The notes under the pieces: generated by a model
The model's input: only the letters and a program-made list of their open reading frames with translations
Told to the model about the DNA's origin: nothing
Database searches by the model: none
Translations under genes and position numbers: made by a program
Part shown: positions 55,372 to 63,702 of the stretch, piece by piece
Layout: the number at the start of each line of letters is the position of its first letter
Numbering within the stretch: the stretch's first letter is position 1
Origin: Xanthomarina sp. F2636L
Lineage (GTDB): Bacteria; Bacteroidota; Bacteroidia; Flavobacteriales; Flavobacteriaceae
Direction: 5' to 3'
Assembly (NCBI RefSeq): GCF_026410195.1
Contig: NZ_JAPMLM010000072.1
Coordinates: 1 to 64,000 of the forward strand
Length of the DNA stretch: 64,000 nucleotides

Positions 55372-55426
55372 TTAGATAAAAACAAAATATAATGCTTAAT
55401 TTTGTACTTAATTATAAAATGTAAAA

Positions 55427-56275
55427 ATGAAAGTCCTTCCTTTTAAAATACCAAAACCCGAATTAGCAAATTTGGTTTATCAAGTGGATCTGGAGCCTTA
55501 TTTTTATGACAAACTGCATCAACATGAAGACATTCAATTAAGTTTAATAATTCAAGGTGAAGGTACACTCATTGCCGGAGATGCCATTAATCATTATAAA
55601 TCGGGTGATATTATCATTCTTGGAAGTCAACAGCCACATGTTTTTCAAAGTGATAGAGAATTAGCAGATCAATCTCATATGCAATCCTTATTCTTTACGG
55701 AAGATAGTTTTGGTACTGAATTTTTTAGATTGGAAGAATTGACCGAAATTCAAGTGTTTTTTAAAAGAGCGCTTCATGGTTTCAAAGCCACATCGCATCA
55801 AGAAGACATACGAATGCTTTTTGCTAAAATAGAAAATGCCAGTAAATTGGAGCGTTTAATTATCTTGTTGGAATTGCTAAAACTACTTTCTATATGTGAA
55901 TATAAAAGCCTTTCATCTTTTATTTATGAAAAAAACTTTTCAGTAACCGAAGGAGAACGCATGAGAGATGTTTTTGATTATACCATGACACATTTTGATA
56001 AAGACATTACGCTTGAGTCTGTGGCAAGTGTGGCAAATATGACTAAAAATGCTTTTTGCAAATACTTTAAAAAGTACACGAATAAAACCTATGTTGTTTT
56101 TTTAAACGAACTACGAATTGAACATGCTTGTAAACACCTATTAACTAGCCAGGATATAACCATTTCTGATGTGGCTTATAAGGTTGGTTTTAATAACATT
56201 TCCAATTTTAACAGACAGTTTAAAAAAGTGAAACATAAAACACCTCTAATATACAAACAAGAAAATTCTAAGTAG
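55427..56275 (+). CDS. AraC-family transcriptional regulator
   Basis: 282 residues. An N-terminal cupin-type sensing domain (about 1-140, with LHQHEDIQLSLIIQGEGTLIAG and GDIIILGSQQPHVF), then two HTH motifs: DITLESVASVANMTKNAFCKYFKKY and ITISDVAYKVGFNNISNFNRQFKK. Divergent from the hydroxyproline operon and probably its activator, sensing hydroxyproline or a breakdown intermediate. Ends just before a bidirectional terminator shared with tRNA-Val. Confidence 0.92.
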   Translation: MKVLPFKIPKPELANLVYQVDLEPYFYDKLHQHEDIQLSLIIQGEGTLIAGDAINHYKSGDIIILGSQQPHVFQSDRELADQSHMQSLFFTEDSFGTEFFRLEELTEIQVFFKRALHGFKATSHQEDIRMLFAKIENASKLERLIILLELLKLLSICEYKSLSSFIYEKNFSVTEGERMRDVFDYTMTHFDKDITLESVASVANMTKNAFCKYFKKYTNKTYVVFLNELRIEHACKHLLTSQDITISDVAYKVGFNNISNFNRQFKKVKHKTPLIYKQENSK

Positions 56276-56290
56276 AAAGAATGAAATAAA

Positions 56291-56321
56291 AAAAGGTCTA
56301 TACAAATTGTATAGACCTTTT
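56291..56321. terminator. Bidirectional terminator between AraC and tRNA-Val
   Basis: AAAAGGTCTATACAA (56291-56305) and TTGTATAGACCTTTT (56307-56321) form a perfect 15-bp stem, with A-runs to the left and T-runs to the right. It stops the AraC gene (plus) and the tRNA gene (minus). Confidence 0.9.
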
Positions 56322-56329
56322 TTGTTCTG

Positions 56330-56404
56330 TGGGCGCGAAGGGATTCGAACCCCTGACCCCCTGGGTGTAAACCAGGTGCTCTGAACCAACTGAGCTACGC
56401 GCCC
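56330..56404 (-). tRNA. tRNA-Val (anticodon TAC)
   Basis: 75 nt on the minus strand. Acceptor arms GGGCGCG and CGCGCCC pair fully. The D arm (GCTC-AGTTGGTTCAGA-GAGC type), the anticodon stem-loop CCTGG-TTTACAC-CAGG giving anticodon TAC (Val), the variable loop and the T arm with TTCGAAT follow. The CCA end is not encoded (discriminator A, then CAG). A perfect Bacteroidota promoter lies upstream and a terminator downstream. Confidence 0.97.
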
Positions 56405-56420
56405 TTTCGTAATTGGACTG

Positions 56421-56450
56421 CAAATATAAATTAGTTTTCCATATTGCAAA
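56421..56450 (-). promoter_or_regulatory. Promoter of tRNA-Val
   Basis: CAAATATA (56421-56428) is TATATTTG on the minus strand and CAAA (56447-56450) is TTTG, spacer 18 bp: a full Bacteroidota -33/-7 match. Transcription would start about 10 nt before the tRNA. Confidence 0.75.
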
Positions 56451-56468
56451 AGCTTTTTGCAAAAAAAA

Positions 56469-57686
56469 TTAAATTATTTCTGCAACTACAAAAGTACTTC
56501 CTCCAACATAAATCAAATCTTTGATTGAAGCCTTATTTTTTGCAGCATCTAATGCCTCATTTACACTTATATAGCTTCTACCTTTGATACCTGTATGCAA
56601 AAATTCTTGTTGCAAAATATTTGCATCCATTCCTCTTGGAACATCTGGTTTACAAAAATAATAGGTGGCCTTTTTTGGCATAATGCTTAAAATTGAGCTA
56701 AGATCCTTATCATTTACAACTCCAAAAACAATATGTAAGCTATTATATACTTCTTCCTCCAACTGTTTAATTACATATTTTAGCCCTTCTTTGTTATGTG
56801 CTGTATCACAAATAACTTTAGGATGCTCTTGTAGTATTTGCCATCTTCCTTGTAAACCGGTATTTTTTACTACCTGTAACAACCCTTTTCTAACCTGGTT
56901 TTCTGAAATTTTAAAAGAATTTTGCTTTAGAATTTGAAGAGTTTGCAAAACAGTTTTGATATTTTTCTGCTGATAGGTGCCTTTTAAATCGCTTGGATAT
57001 GTTTGATGTGTTAAAGCATCTGTAAAATAAATATCTGAACCATTTTTTTTAGCAACCTCTTGAAACACCTTGGTTGTTTCTTTTTGAGTTTCACCTATAA
57101 CTACAGGAACATGTGGTTTTATAATGCCTGCTTTTTCAGTTGCAATAGCTTCTAAGTTGTTTCCTAGAAATTGTATATGATCCAGTCCTATATTTGTAAT
57201 TACTGAAACTTCAGGAGTAATAATATTTGTAGAGTCTAATCTACCACCCAATCCAACTTCAATAATAGCAATATCTACCTGCTGCTTTGCAAAATAATCG
57301 AATGCCATTCCTGAAGTCATTTCAAAAAAGGATAAACTTTCAGATTCTAAAAAAACTTTATTCTGTTTTATAAAATCGATCACAAAAGCTTTACTTACTA
57401 AAGTTCCATTAATTTTTATGCGCTCTCTAAAGTCTTTTAAATGCGGGGAAGTAAATAAACCTACTTTATATCCTGCTTCTTGTAATACAGAAGCTAACAT
57501 ATGACTCGTGGAACCTTTTCCGTTAGTTCCGGCCACATGAATAGATTTAAAAGTTTGATGAGGATTATTTAGATATTCAGCTAACAGCAAGGTGTTCTTT
57601 AAATCTGCTTTATAAGCCGATTTTCCCTGTCTTTGATACATTGGAAGTCGAGAAAACATCCAATTTACAGTGGCTTGATATGTCAT
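56469..57686 (-). CDS. folC: Folylpolyglutamate synthase / dihydrofolate synthase
   Basis: 405 residues. Mur-ligase-like enzyme adding glutamate to dihydropteroate and folates. The ATP loop HVAGTNGKGSTSHMLASVL, SPHLKDFRERIKING, IEVGLGGRLDSTN, TNIGLDHIQFLG and VICDTAHNKEGLKY are all visible. It starts 3 bp after tonB, so it shares a transcript with the tonB-exbD-exbB genes. Cytoplasmic. Confidence 0.95.
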   Translation of the reverse strand: MTYQATVNWMFSRLPMYQRQGKSAYKADLKNTLLLAEYLNNPHQTFKSIHVAGTNGKGSTSHMLASVLQEAGYKVGLFTSPHLKDFRERIKINGTLVSKAFVIDFIKQNKVFLESESLSFFEMTSGMAFDYFAKQQVDIAIIEVGLGGRLDSTNIITPEVSVITNIGLDHIQFLGNNLEAIATEKAGIIKPHVPVVIGETQKETTKVFQEVAKKNGSDIYFTDALTHQTYPSDLKGTYQQKNIKTVLQTLQILKQNSFKISENQVRKGLLQVVKNTGLQGRWQILQEHPKVICDTAHNKEGLKYVIKQLEEEVYNSLHIVFGVVNDKDLSSILSIMPKKATYYFCKPDVPRGMDANILQQEFLHTGIKGRSYISVNEALDAAKNKASIKDLIYVGGSTFVVAEII

Positions 57687-57689
57687 AAA

Positions 57690-58595
57690 TTATTGCCCTA
57701 AATTGAAGTTCACTTTAACAAAGCCTACCTGTCTATCTGGCGCTTTATTATCTGCTCGCCATTTATGGGATAAAGCTATTTTTTTTGCAGGCTCTAACAA
57801 ACAGGCAGCTGTATTTGTTGTTCCTTTAACGCCTGGAATGGCTTCTATAACATCGCCATTTCTATTTACAACAATTTTTACGATTACCATTCCAGCTTCG
57901 TTACAATCTTGTTTAAATAATTTTTTGCTAGGTACACCTCGTCCCTTTAGTCCATAACCAACGCCTCCACTTCCAGAACCAGCTTGCCCAAAATAACTGG
58001 CAGCGTAAGGATCTCCATCTAGTTGTCCTTTATCTCCTGCTTTATTATCATTTCCTTCTCCCCCAGTTTCTTGACCTTCAGACTTGCTAACACCTCCAAT
58101 TAAAGCATCTAATTTCTTCTTTTTAGCTTCTTTCTCGGCTTGCTCTTTCGCTATTTTATCAGCTTCAGCCTTAGCTTTCGCATCTGCCTTGGCTTTCGCT
58201 TCAGCTTGTGCCTTTGCTTTTGCATCCGCTTCTTTTTTCGCTTTGGCATCAGCATTCTTTTGCTTTTTTATTGCAATAGATTCTTCGTTGTTATCAGTTA
58301 AAACATCTTCAGCTTTAGGTTTTGATGCCGTTGCTTCTGCTTGTTTTTGTTCAGGCTGTTTTACAGTTTCTTGAGGCTCTTCTTTTACCTCTTTTGGTTC
58401 AGATTTAATAGGCTTAGTAGGTTGAACGTCTCCAGATCCAAAATCTGTAGTTCCAAAATTAACTGCCACACCATATTCTTCTGGAGGATCCATATATTTC
58501 GTACCTACTACAAACAATAACAAGATAATCAGCACTGCAATAAGCGCTGTAATTTTTGCTGAATTACGTTCGTGTATGGTTTCGAAATATTTCAT
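57690..58595 (-). CDS. tonB: TonB-type energy transducer
   Basis: 301 residues. A cytoplasmic start, one transmembrane helix (ITALIAVLIILLLFVVGTKYM, about 15-35), then a periplasmic linker with a long TolA-like Ala/Lys/Glu coiled coil (DAKAKKEADAKAKAQ and so on, about 115-165), a Gly-rich segment and a C-terminal TonB domain (GMVIVKIVVNRNGDVIEAIPG to VGFVKVNFNLGQ). Carries proton-motive energy from ExbB/ExbD to outer-membrane receptors. Directly follows exbD (5-bp gap). Confidence 0.92.
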   Translation of the reverse strand: MKYFETIHERNSAKITALIAVLIILLLFVVGTKYMDPPEEYGVAVNFGTTDFGSGDVQPTKPIKSEPKEVKEEPQETVKQPEQKQAEATASKPKAEDVLTDNNEESIAIKKQKNADAKAKKEADAKAKAQAEAKAKADAKAKAEADKIAKEQAEKEAKKKKLDALIGGVSKSEGQETGGEGNDNKAGDKGQLDGDPYAASYFGQAGSGSGGVGYGLKGRGVPSKKLFKQDCNEAGMVIVKIVVNRNGDVIEAIPGVKGTTNTAACLLEPAKKIALSHKWRADNKAPDRQVGFVKVNFNLGQ

Positions 58596-58600
58596 GAATA

Positions 58601-58993
58601 CTAATTAGGTTTTACTGCCAGAATAACCTTAAACTTATTTCTGTTGGCAATATCCATGACTTTTACAACGTGTTCTACAGGTACAGATTTTTCTGCCCTT
58701 AAAACCAAGGTTGGTTTTTCATCTGTAGATAAAGCAGCAATAAGTTCTGATTCTAACATGCTTTCTCCAACCCGTTTTTGATCTATATAATATGTCAAAT
58801 CCTTTTTAATACTTACGGCAACCGATTTCTTGTTTTCGGTTTTTCCACTAGCAGTAGGCAAAAGTATATCTATTGCATTTGTAGTTACTAGTGTAGAAGC
58901 CAGCATAAAAAAGATAAGTAACAAAAAGACAATATCTGTCATGGACGACATATTGAATTCAGGTGTTACTTTATTTCTTCCTCTTAAATTCAT
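58601..58993 (-). CDS. exbD: Biopolymer transport protein ExbD
   Basis: 130 residues. One N-terminal transmembrane helix with the functional Asp in MSSMTDIVFLLLIFFMLAS, and a periplasmic domain ending in VVKVMDIANRNKFKVILAVKP. Works with ExbB and TonB as the proton-driven motor. Overlaps exbB by 1 bp and precedes tonB. Confidence 0.95.
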   Translation of the reverse strand: MNLRGRNKVTPEFNMSSMTDIVFLLLIFFMLASTLVTTNAIDILLPTASGKTENKKSVAVSIKKDLTYYIDQKRVGESMLESELIAALSTDEKPTLVLRAEKSVPVEHVVKVMDIANRNKFKVILAVKPN

Positions 58994-59694
58994 TAAATTG
59001 GCTCGTTTAAGTGATCTAAAAACTCTAAGGAATTAGCTTCCATTTGATATACAACTTTATCTGTTTTTACTACCAAATGGTTATAGGCAATGTATCCAAT
59101 AATCCCAACAATTAAACCTGCTACTGTAGTTGTCATGGCTGTATATAGACCATCTGCCAGAAGTTTAATGTCTATCTGACCTCCAGAATTTGCAATTTCG
59201 AAAATAGAAAGAATCATTCCAATTACGGTTCCAAGAAACCCAATCATTGGAGCTGCTCCTGAAATTGTTGCCAAAACACTCACATTTTTTTCTAAACTAT
59301 AAATCTCTAAGCGTCCTGCATTTTCTATAGCTGTATTAATGTCTTCTAAAGGTTTTCCTATTCTTGTAATTCCTTTATTTATTAATCGAGAAACTGGTGA
59401 ATTCACTTGAGCACATAACATTTGAGCTGAGTCTATTTTTCCATTAGAAACATGATCTTTAATTTGATTCATAAAATTAGCATCTATTTTGGAAGCTGCT
59501 TTTATAGCAAACAAACGTTCAAAGTAAATGTAAGTAGCAACAATTAGCAAAACAAACAAGAGGGTAATAATAATCATCCCAGCTGTTCCACCACTCGTTA
59601 TCAACTCGATAATGGATAAGGTTTTTTCTACAGATTCGCCATCGTTTAACAACTCTGCTCCTTCTTGAGCATCTTGTAAAAATAAATTCATCAT
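58993..59694 (-). CDS. exbB: MotA/TolQ/ExbB proton channel protein
   Basis: 233 residues, three predicted transmembrane helices: AGMIIITLLFVLLIVATYIYF, then ATISGAAPMIGFLGTVIGMI and GLYTAMTTTVAGLIVGIIGYIAYN, the last two forming the proton channel signature. Forms the inner-membrane ring with ExbD. First gene of exbB-exbD-tonB-folC. A small palindrome ACGTTAATAACGT lies upstream (59713-59725). Confidence 0.95.
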   Translation of the reverse strand: MMNLFLQDAQEGAELLNDGESVEKTLSIIELITSGGTAGMIIITLLFVLLIVATYIYFERLFAIKAASKIDANFMNQIKDHVSNGKIDSAQMLCAQVNSPVSRLINKGITRIGKPLEDINTAIENAGRLEIYSLEKNVSVLATISGAAPMIGFLGTVIGMILSIFEIANSGGQIDIKLLADGLYTAMTTTVAGLIVGIIGYIAYNHLVVKTDKVVYQMEANSLEFLDHLNEPI

Positions 59695-59747
59695 ATATTC
59701 TATTCTATTAGTACGTTAATAACGTTTGATTGTACTTAAAATTATAA

Positions 59748-61142
59748 TTAAAAAATAGTTCTTGTAAACATAAAGGCAATCGCTCCTACTATGAAGCCAA
59801 GAAAAGCTAACCAAGCAATTTTTTTAAAGTACCAGAAAAAGTCAATTTTCTCCATTCCCATTGCTACTACTCCAGCTGCAGAACCAATAATCAACATACT
59901 TCCACCTGTTCCGGCTGAGTAAGCAATAAAGTGCCACAACTCGTTATCAATAGGTTCAGAGAACATTCCTAAACTAGCTGCTACTAAAGGTACATTGTCT
60001 ATAACTGCAGAACCTATTCCTAATAGTAAAACAACTAAATCTGAAACTCCTCCATGGTGTAATTCGGTACCGAGCATTGGCATATTGTCTTGTAAACTTG
60101 AAGCAAAACCAAATAAAATCCCCAAAGATTCTAAAGCTGCAACTGCCATTAAAATTCCTAAAAAGAAAAGAATACTTGGTAATTCTATTTTTGATAAAGA
60201 AGCATGTACTGGACTGTGATGTCCTTGGTGATCTGAATTTTCATCTGTATCAAAAGTTAAAGCAAATTTAGAATTACTATATAATTCAGCAAAAATAGCT
60301 ACAACTCCTAAAGCTAACATCATTCCTACGTAAGGAGGTAAATGTGTTACTGTTTTAAAAATTGGCACAGAAACGATTCCTCCCAATCCTAAGTACAACA
60401 TGGTTGCACTAAATTTACTTTTTGGCTTTTCGACAACGTCTTCAGTGTTTTCAATATTTCCTTTAAAAGCTGGTAAAAATGATGCAATAAAAGTAGGCAC
60501 TAACATACATAATAGCGACGGAACAAAAAGATAAACAAATAAATGACTCGTAGTTACTTTTTTACCAATCCATAACATGGTAGTTGTTACATCTCCAATA
60601 GGAGACCATGCCCCACCAGCGTTTGCAGCAATAACAATTAAACCGACATACCAAATACGTATGTTTCTGTCGTAAACTAGTTTTTGAAGGATAGAAATAA
60701 GTACAATGGTTGCTGTTAAGTTATCTATAATTGCAGAAAGGAAAAATGCTAAAAAAGCAAAAATCCATAAAATCCGTTTTTTACTTTTAGTTCTTACAAA
60801 ACTTTTAATGGTTGCAAAACCATCAAAATAATCAATAATTTCCACAATAGTCATGGCTCCTAATAAGAACACTAGAATTTCGGCCGTTTTACCAAGATGA
60901 TGCAATAGAGTTTCTTCCATTAAATGCATCTTATCTTCATGTGCCAACATCCCAAAATTATCCAATAAGGTGTGTTTAGAAGAATCAAACCACTCTGTAA
61001 AACTATCCAAGCCTAATGCTATTAACGCCCAACAAATGGCCATCATCACTAAAGCTGGAATAAGTTTGTCAATTTTAATATTATGTTCTAAAGTAATAGC
61101 TAAGTAGCCTATTACAAATACTAATATGATAATTGTTTCCAT
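59748..61142 (-). CDS. nhaD: Na+/H+ antiporter NhaD
   Basis: 464 residues with about eleven hydrophobic helices. Ion-transporter-superfamily antiporter: SAIIDNLTATIVLISIL and ANAGGAWSPIGDVTTTMLW are the conserved NhaD segments, and DNVPLVAASLGMF and AYSAGTGGSMLIIGSAAGVVAMG lie in the second half. Extrudes sodium for protons, in keeping with a marine habitat. It follows the dehydrogenase gene by 12 bp. Confidence 0.93.
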   Translation of the reverse strand: METIIILVFVIGYLAITLEHNIKIDKLIPALVMMAICWALIALGLDSFTEWFDSSKHTLLDNFGMLAHEDKMHLMEETLLHHLGKTAEILVFLLGAMTIVEIIDYFDGFATIKSFVRTKSKKRILWIFAFLAFFLSAIIDNLTATIVLISILQKLVYDRNIRIWYVGLIVIAANAGGAWSPIGDVTTTMLWIGKKVTTSHLFVYLFVPSLLCMLVPTFIASFLPAFKGNIENTEDVVEKPKSKFSATMLYLGLGGIVSVPIFKTVTHLPPYVGMMLALGVVAIFAELYSNSKFALTFDTDENSDHQGHHSPVHASLSKIELPSILFFLGILMAVAALESLGILFGFASSLQDNMPMLGTELHHGGVSDLVVLLLGIGSAVIDNVPLVAASLGMFSEPIDNELWHFIAYSAGTGGSMLIIGSAAGVVAMGMEKIDFFWYFKKIAWLAFLGFIVGAIAFMFTRTIF

Positions 61143-61154
61143 ATAAATGAACTA

Positions 61155-62381
61155 TTAAATAAGTTGGCTTAGTGCAATTTCGAATGCAGTTTCGCTAATA
61201 TCAGTTTTAGATTTATTTTGATTGTAAACGTTTTGAATGGCTTTACTTATGGTATTAGAGATATCGTTAAAAATAGCTTCGTCTGTCATTTGTACACGCG
61301 CTTCCATAAAATAGGCAAATACTCTAGCCATCCCACAATTAGAAATAAAATCTGGAATTAAACTCACGCGTTTATCTGTGTGTTCCATAATAGGTCCAAA
61401 AAATATTTCTTTATCTGCAAATGGTACATTGGCGCCACAGGAAATAACTTCCAGTCCGCTTTCTATCATTTGGTCTATTTGATCTTTAGTAATTAATCTG
61501 GATGCCGCACACGGTAAAAATATTTCCGTTTGAATACTCCAAATTTTCTCATTTACTTCTTCAAAAGGAATGAGATTATCAGACACTAAGGTGTTTCCAG
61601 TTTTTGCTAAAAACAGTTCGGTAATCTCTTCAAAAGTAAATCCGTTTTCATTAATTAGTCCGCCGGAAATATCTAAAATCCCAACAATTTTGGCTCCCAT
61701 TTGCGATAAATAAAAAGCAGCTGCACCACCTACATTACCGAACCCTTGAACTACAACTTTCTTACCCTTTACTGAACCTCCGTAAATACTATAATATTGT
61801 TTAACAGCTTCGGCAACCCCAAAACCGGTAATCATATCGGCAATGGTATATTTCCTTTTAACACTTGGAGAATAATCTGGATTTTCTATAACTTTTATAA
61901 CCCCTTGTCTTAATTGACCTATTCTGTTAATTTTTCCTGCTTCAGACGCTTTAAAATGTCCATTAAACACACCTTCTTGCGGATGCCAGACCCCTCCTCC
62001 TTCTGTCATAGGAATGACTTCGTGAATTTCATCGACATTCATATCGCCTCCTGTGCCATAATAACTTTTTAACAAAGGGGAAACGGCTTTAAACCAACGT
62101 TCTAAAACTTCTTTTTTCCTAGGATCTTTAGGGTCGAAATTGATACCAGATTTAGCCCCACCAATAGCTGGACCAGATACAGTAAATTTAACTTCCATGG
62201 TTTTTGCTAAAGACAACACTTCGTTCATGTCCAGTCCTTTTCGCATTCTAGTTCCTCCACCTGCAGCACCTCCTCTAAGGGAGTTTATAACAGTCCAACC
62301 TTCGGCATCTGTTTCAGGGTCTTTCCAATTAAAAATAATTTCAGGCTCTTTGGCTTCGTACTTTTGAAGTAATTGTTTCAT
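61155..62381 (-). CDS. Glu/Leu/Phe/Val (ELFV) dehydrogenase
   Basis: 408 residues. NAD(P)-dependent amino-acid dehydrogenase: GGGTRMRKG, the catalytic Lys in GPAIGGAKSGINFDPKDP, GGDMNVDEIHE, and the Rossmann motif VVQGFGNVGGAAAFYLSQMGA. The substrate among Glu, Leu, Phe and Val cannot be fixed from the motifs. Upstream gap 62382-62543 carries a -7 match (CAAAATTA, 62420-62427). Cytoplasmic. Confidence 0.92.
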   Translation of the reverse strand: MKQLLQKYEAKEPEIIFNWKDPETDAEGWTVINSLRGGAAGGGTRMRKGLDMNEVLSLAKTMEVKFTVSGPAIGGAKSGINFDPKDPRKKEVLERWFKAVSPLLKSYYGTGGDMNVDEIHEVIPMTEGGGVWHPQEGVFNGHFKASEAGKINRIGQLRQGVIKVIENPDYSPSVKRKYTIADMITGFGVAEAVKQYYSIYGGSVKGKKVVVQGFGNVGGAAAFYLSQMGAKIVGILDISGGLINENGFTFEEITELFLAKTGNTLVSDNLIPFEEVNEKIWSIQTEIFLPCAASRLITKDQIDQMIESGLEVISCGANVPFADKEIFFGPIMEHTDKRVSLIPDFISNCGMARVFAYFMEARVQMTDEAIFNDISNTISKAIQNVYNQNKSKTDISETAFEIALSQLI

Positions 62382-62543
62382 TTGGTAAGATTCATTTTAA
62401 AGTCAATTGAAAAAAATGTCAAAATTAGAAACACGAGAAATAAACGAGCTTACCAATAGACAACATTTCATATGGATGGTTAATTATTAAATGTAAACAA
62501 ATATAAAAAACAAATAGCCTTTCTTCTTAAAATTATAAGAATT

Positions 62544-63611
62544 TTAATCATTAAAAATTATTCCCGAACTATGATCGTGTTTTGCTCCTGTCACGCTACG
62601 CAAACAGTTAACTTCTTCTCTTAATTTTAAGACTCCTAGAAAACCAAAAACTAAGGCTTCTTTAAATTCTACTAAGACGTTTTCTGGAATTATTAAGGTA
62701 TGACTTGTCTTTTCTTGAATAGTTTTAATTAGAAATGTATGATAGGCTCCTCCTCCTGTAATCAACACATTAGCATGGTTTTTTTTATTTATTTCATTTG
62801 AAATTTGAATAGCAACATGCTCTACAAAAGTCCTCAAAACTGTTTCAACAGGTAATTGAAAACCGTTTATTATAGGAAATATTTCTTTGTTAACCCATTC
62901 TAAACCTAAAGATTTAGGAGCTTGTTTTTTGTAAAACTCCAAACAGTTTAATTGGTCTAAAAGCTCTTGATTGAGAGCTCCCGTTGAAGCTATTTTGCCC
63001 TTATCGTCATATTCCAATCCAATTAAAGAGGCATAATGGTTCAAAACAATGTTTACAGGACAAATATCGTAAGCTATTCTATGGGTTTCAATTTCGGTTG
63101 AAATATTTGCAAAACCTCCTAAATTCAAACAAAAATCGTAATTTGAAAACAACAATCTATCTCCAATAGGAACTAAAGGTGCACCTTGACCTCCTAAAGC
63201 AACATCTTGCACTCTAAAATTGCAAACAATTGGTGTTTTCAAAAACTTATATATGCTTGGCAAATTTCCAATTTGATACGTCATACCTTTTTCTGGCTGA
63301 TGCAAAGCTGTATGTCCATGAGAACTGATAGCGTCCAAATTTTGAATCTTATTTTCAGCTATAAAATCTTGTATAATTTTTGCCAAATATTGGGAATATT
63401 CTCTATCAATTTCCTGAAGCTCGTCAACAGATTTCAACACCAAATGTTTTAAAACATCATACCATTCTTTCGTATATGCTTGAGTTCTTGACGCATGAAT
63501 TTTGTACTTCCAAACACCCTTATTTATTGTAAAAGTTACATAAACTAAGTCTACACCATCCAAAGAGGTTCCAGACATAACTCCTACTATACGATATTCA
63601 GTTTTATTCAT
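62544..63611 (-). CDS. anmK: Anhydro-N-acetylmuramic acid kinase
   Basis: 355 residues from ATG 63611 (the longer frame begins at ATT). Phosphorylates and opens 1,6-anhydro-MurNAc in peptidoglycan recycling. The ATP/sugar motif GVMSGTSLDGVDLVYV, SHGHTALHQP, LGGQGAPLVPIGD, LNLGGFANIS and ITGGGAYHTFLI are present. Divergent from the acyl-CoA dehydrogenase gene. Confidence 0.95.
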   Translation of the reverse strand: MNKTEYRIVGVMSGTSLDGVDLVYVTFTINKGVWKYKIHASRTQAYTKEWYDVLKHLVLKSVDELQEIDREYSQYLAKIIQDFIAENKIQNLDAISSHGHTALHQPEKGMTYQIGNLPSIYKFLKTPIVCNFRVQDVALGGQGAPLVPIGDRLLFSNYDFCLNLGGFANISTEIETHRIAYDICPVNIVLNHYASLIGLEYDDKGKIASTGALNQELLDQLNCLEFYKKQAPKSLGLEWVNKEIFPIINGFQLPVETVLRTFVEHVAIQISNEINKKNHANVLITGGGAYHTFLIKTIQEKTSHTLIIPENVLVEFKEALVFGFLGVLKLREEVNCLRSVTGAKHDHSSGIIFND

Positions 63612-63634
63612 ATCCCGTAAAAATAACAATCCCT

Positions 63635-63666
63635 TTTGAAAAAATGCTAATAAAAAAGTATCTTTG
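63635..63666 (+). promoter_or_regulatory. Promoter of the acyl-CoA dehydrogenase gene
   Basis: TTTG at 63635-63638 and TATCTTTG at 63659-63666 with a 20-bp spacer: the Bacteroidota promoter pattern, 36 bp before the ATG at 63703. Confidence 0.65.
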
Positions 63667-63702
63667 TAGACTTATTAAATAATACTTCAATTACAAAAAA
63701 CT

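Noticed and set aside
58084-58374. Ala/Ser/Phe-rich plus-strand frame of 96 codons
   Set aside because: It mirrors the Ala/Lys-rich linker of TonB, whose repetitive codons keep the opposite frame open.
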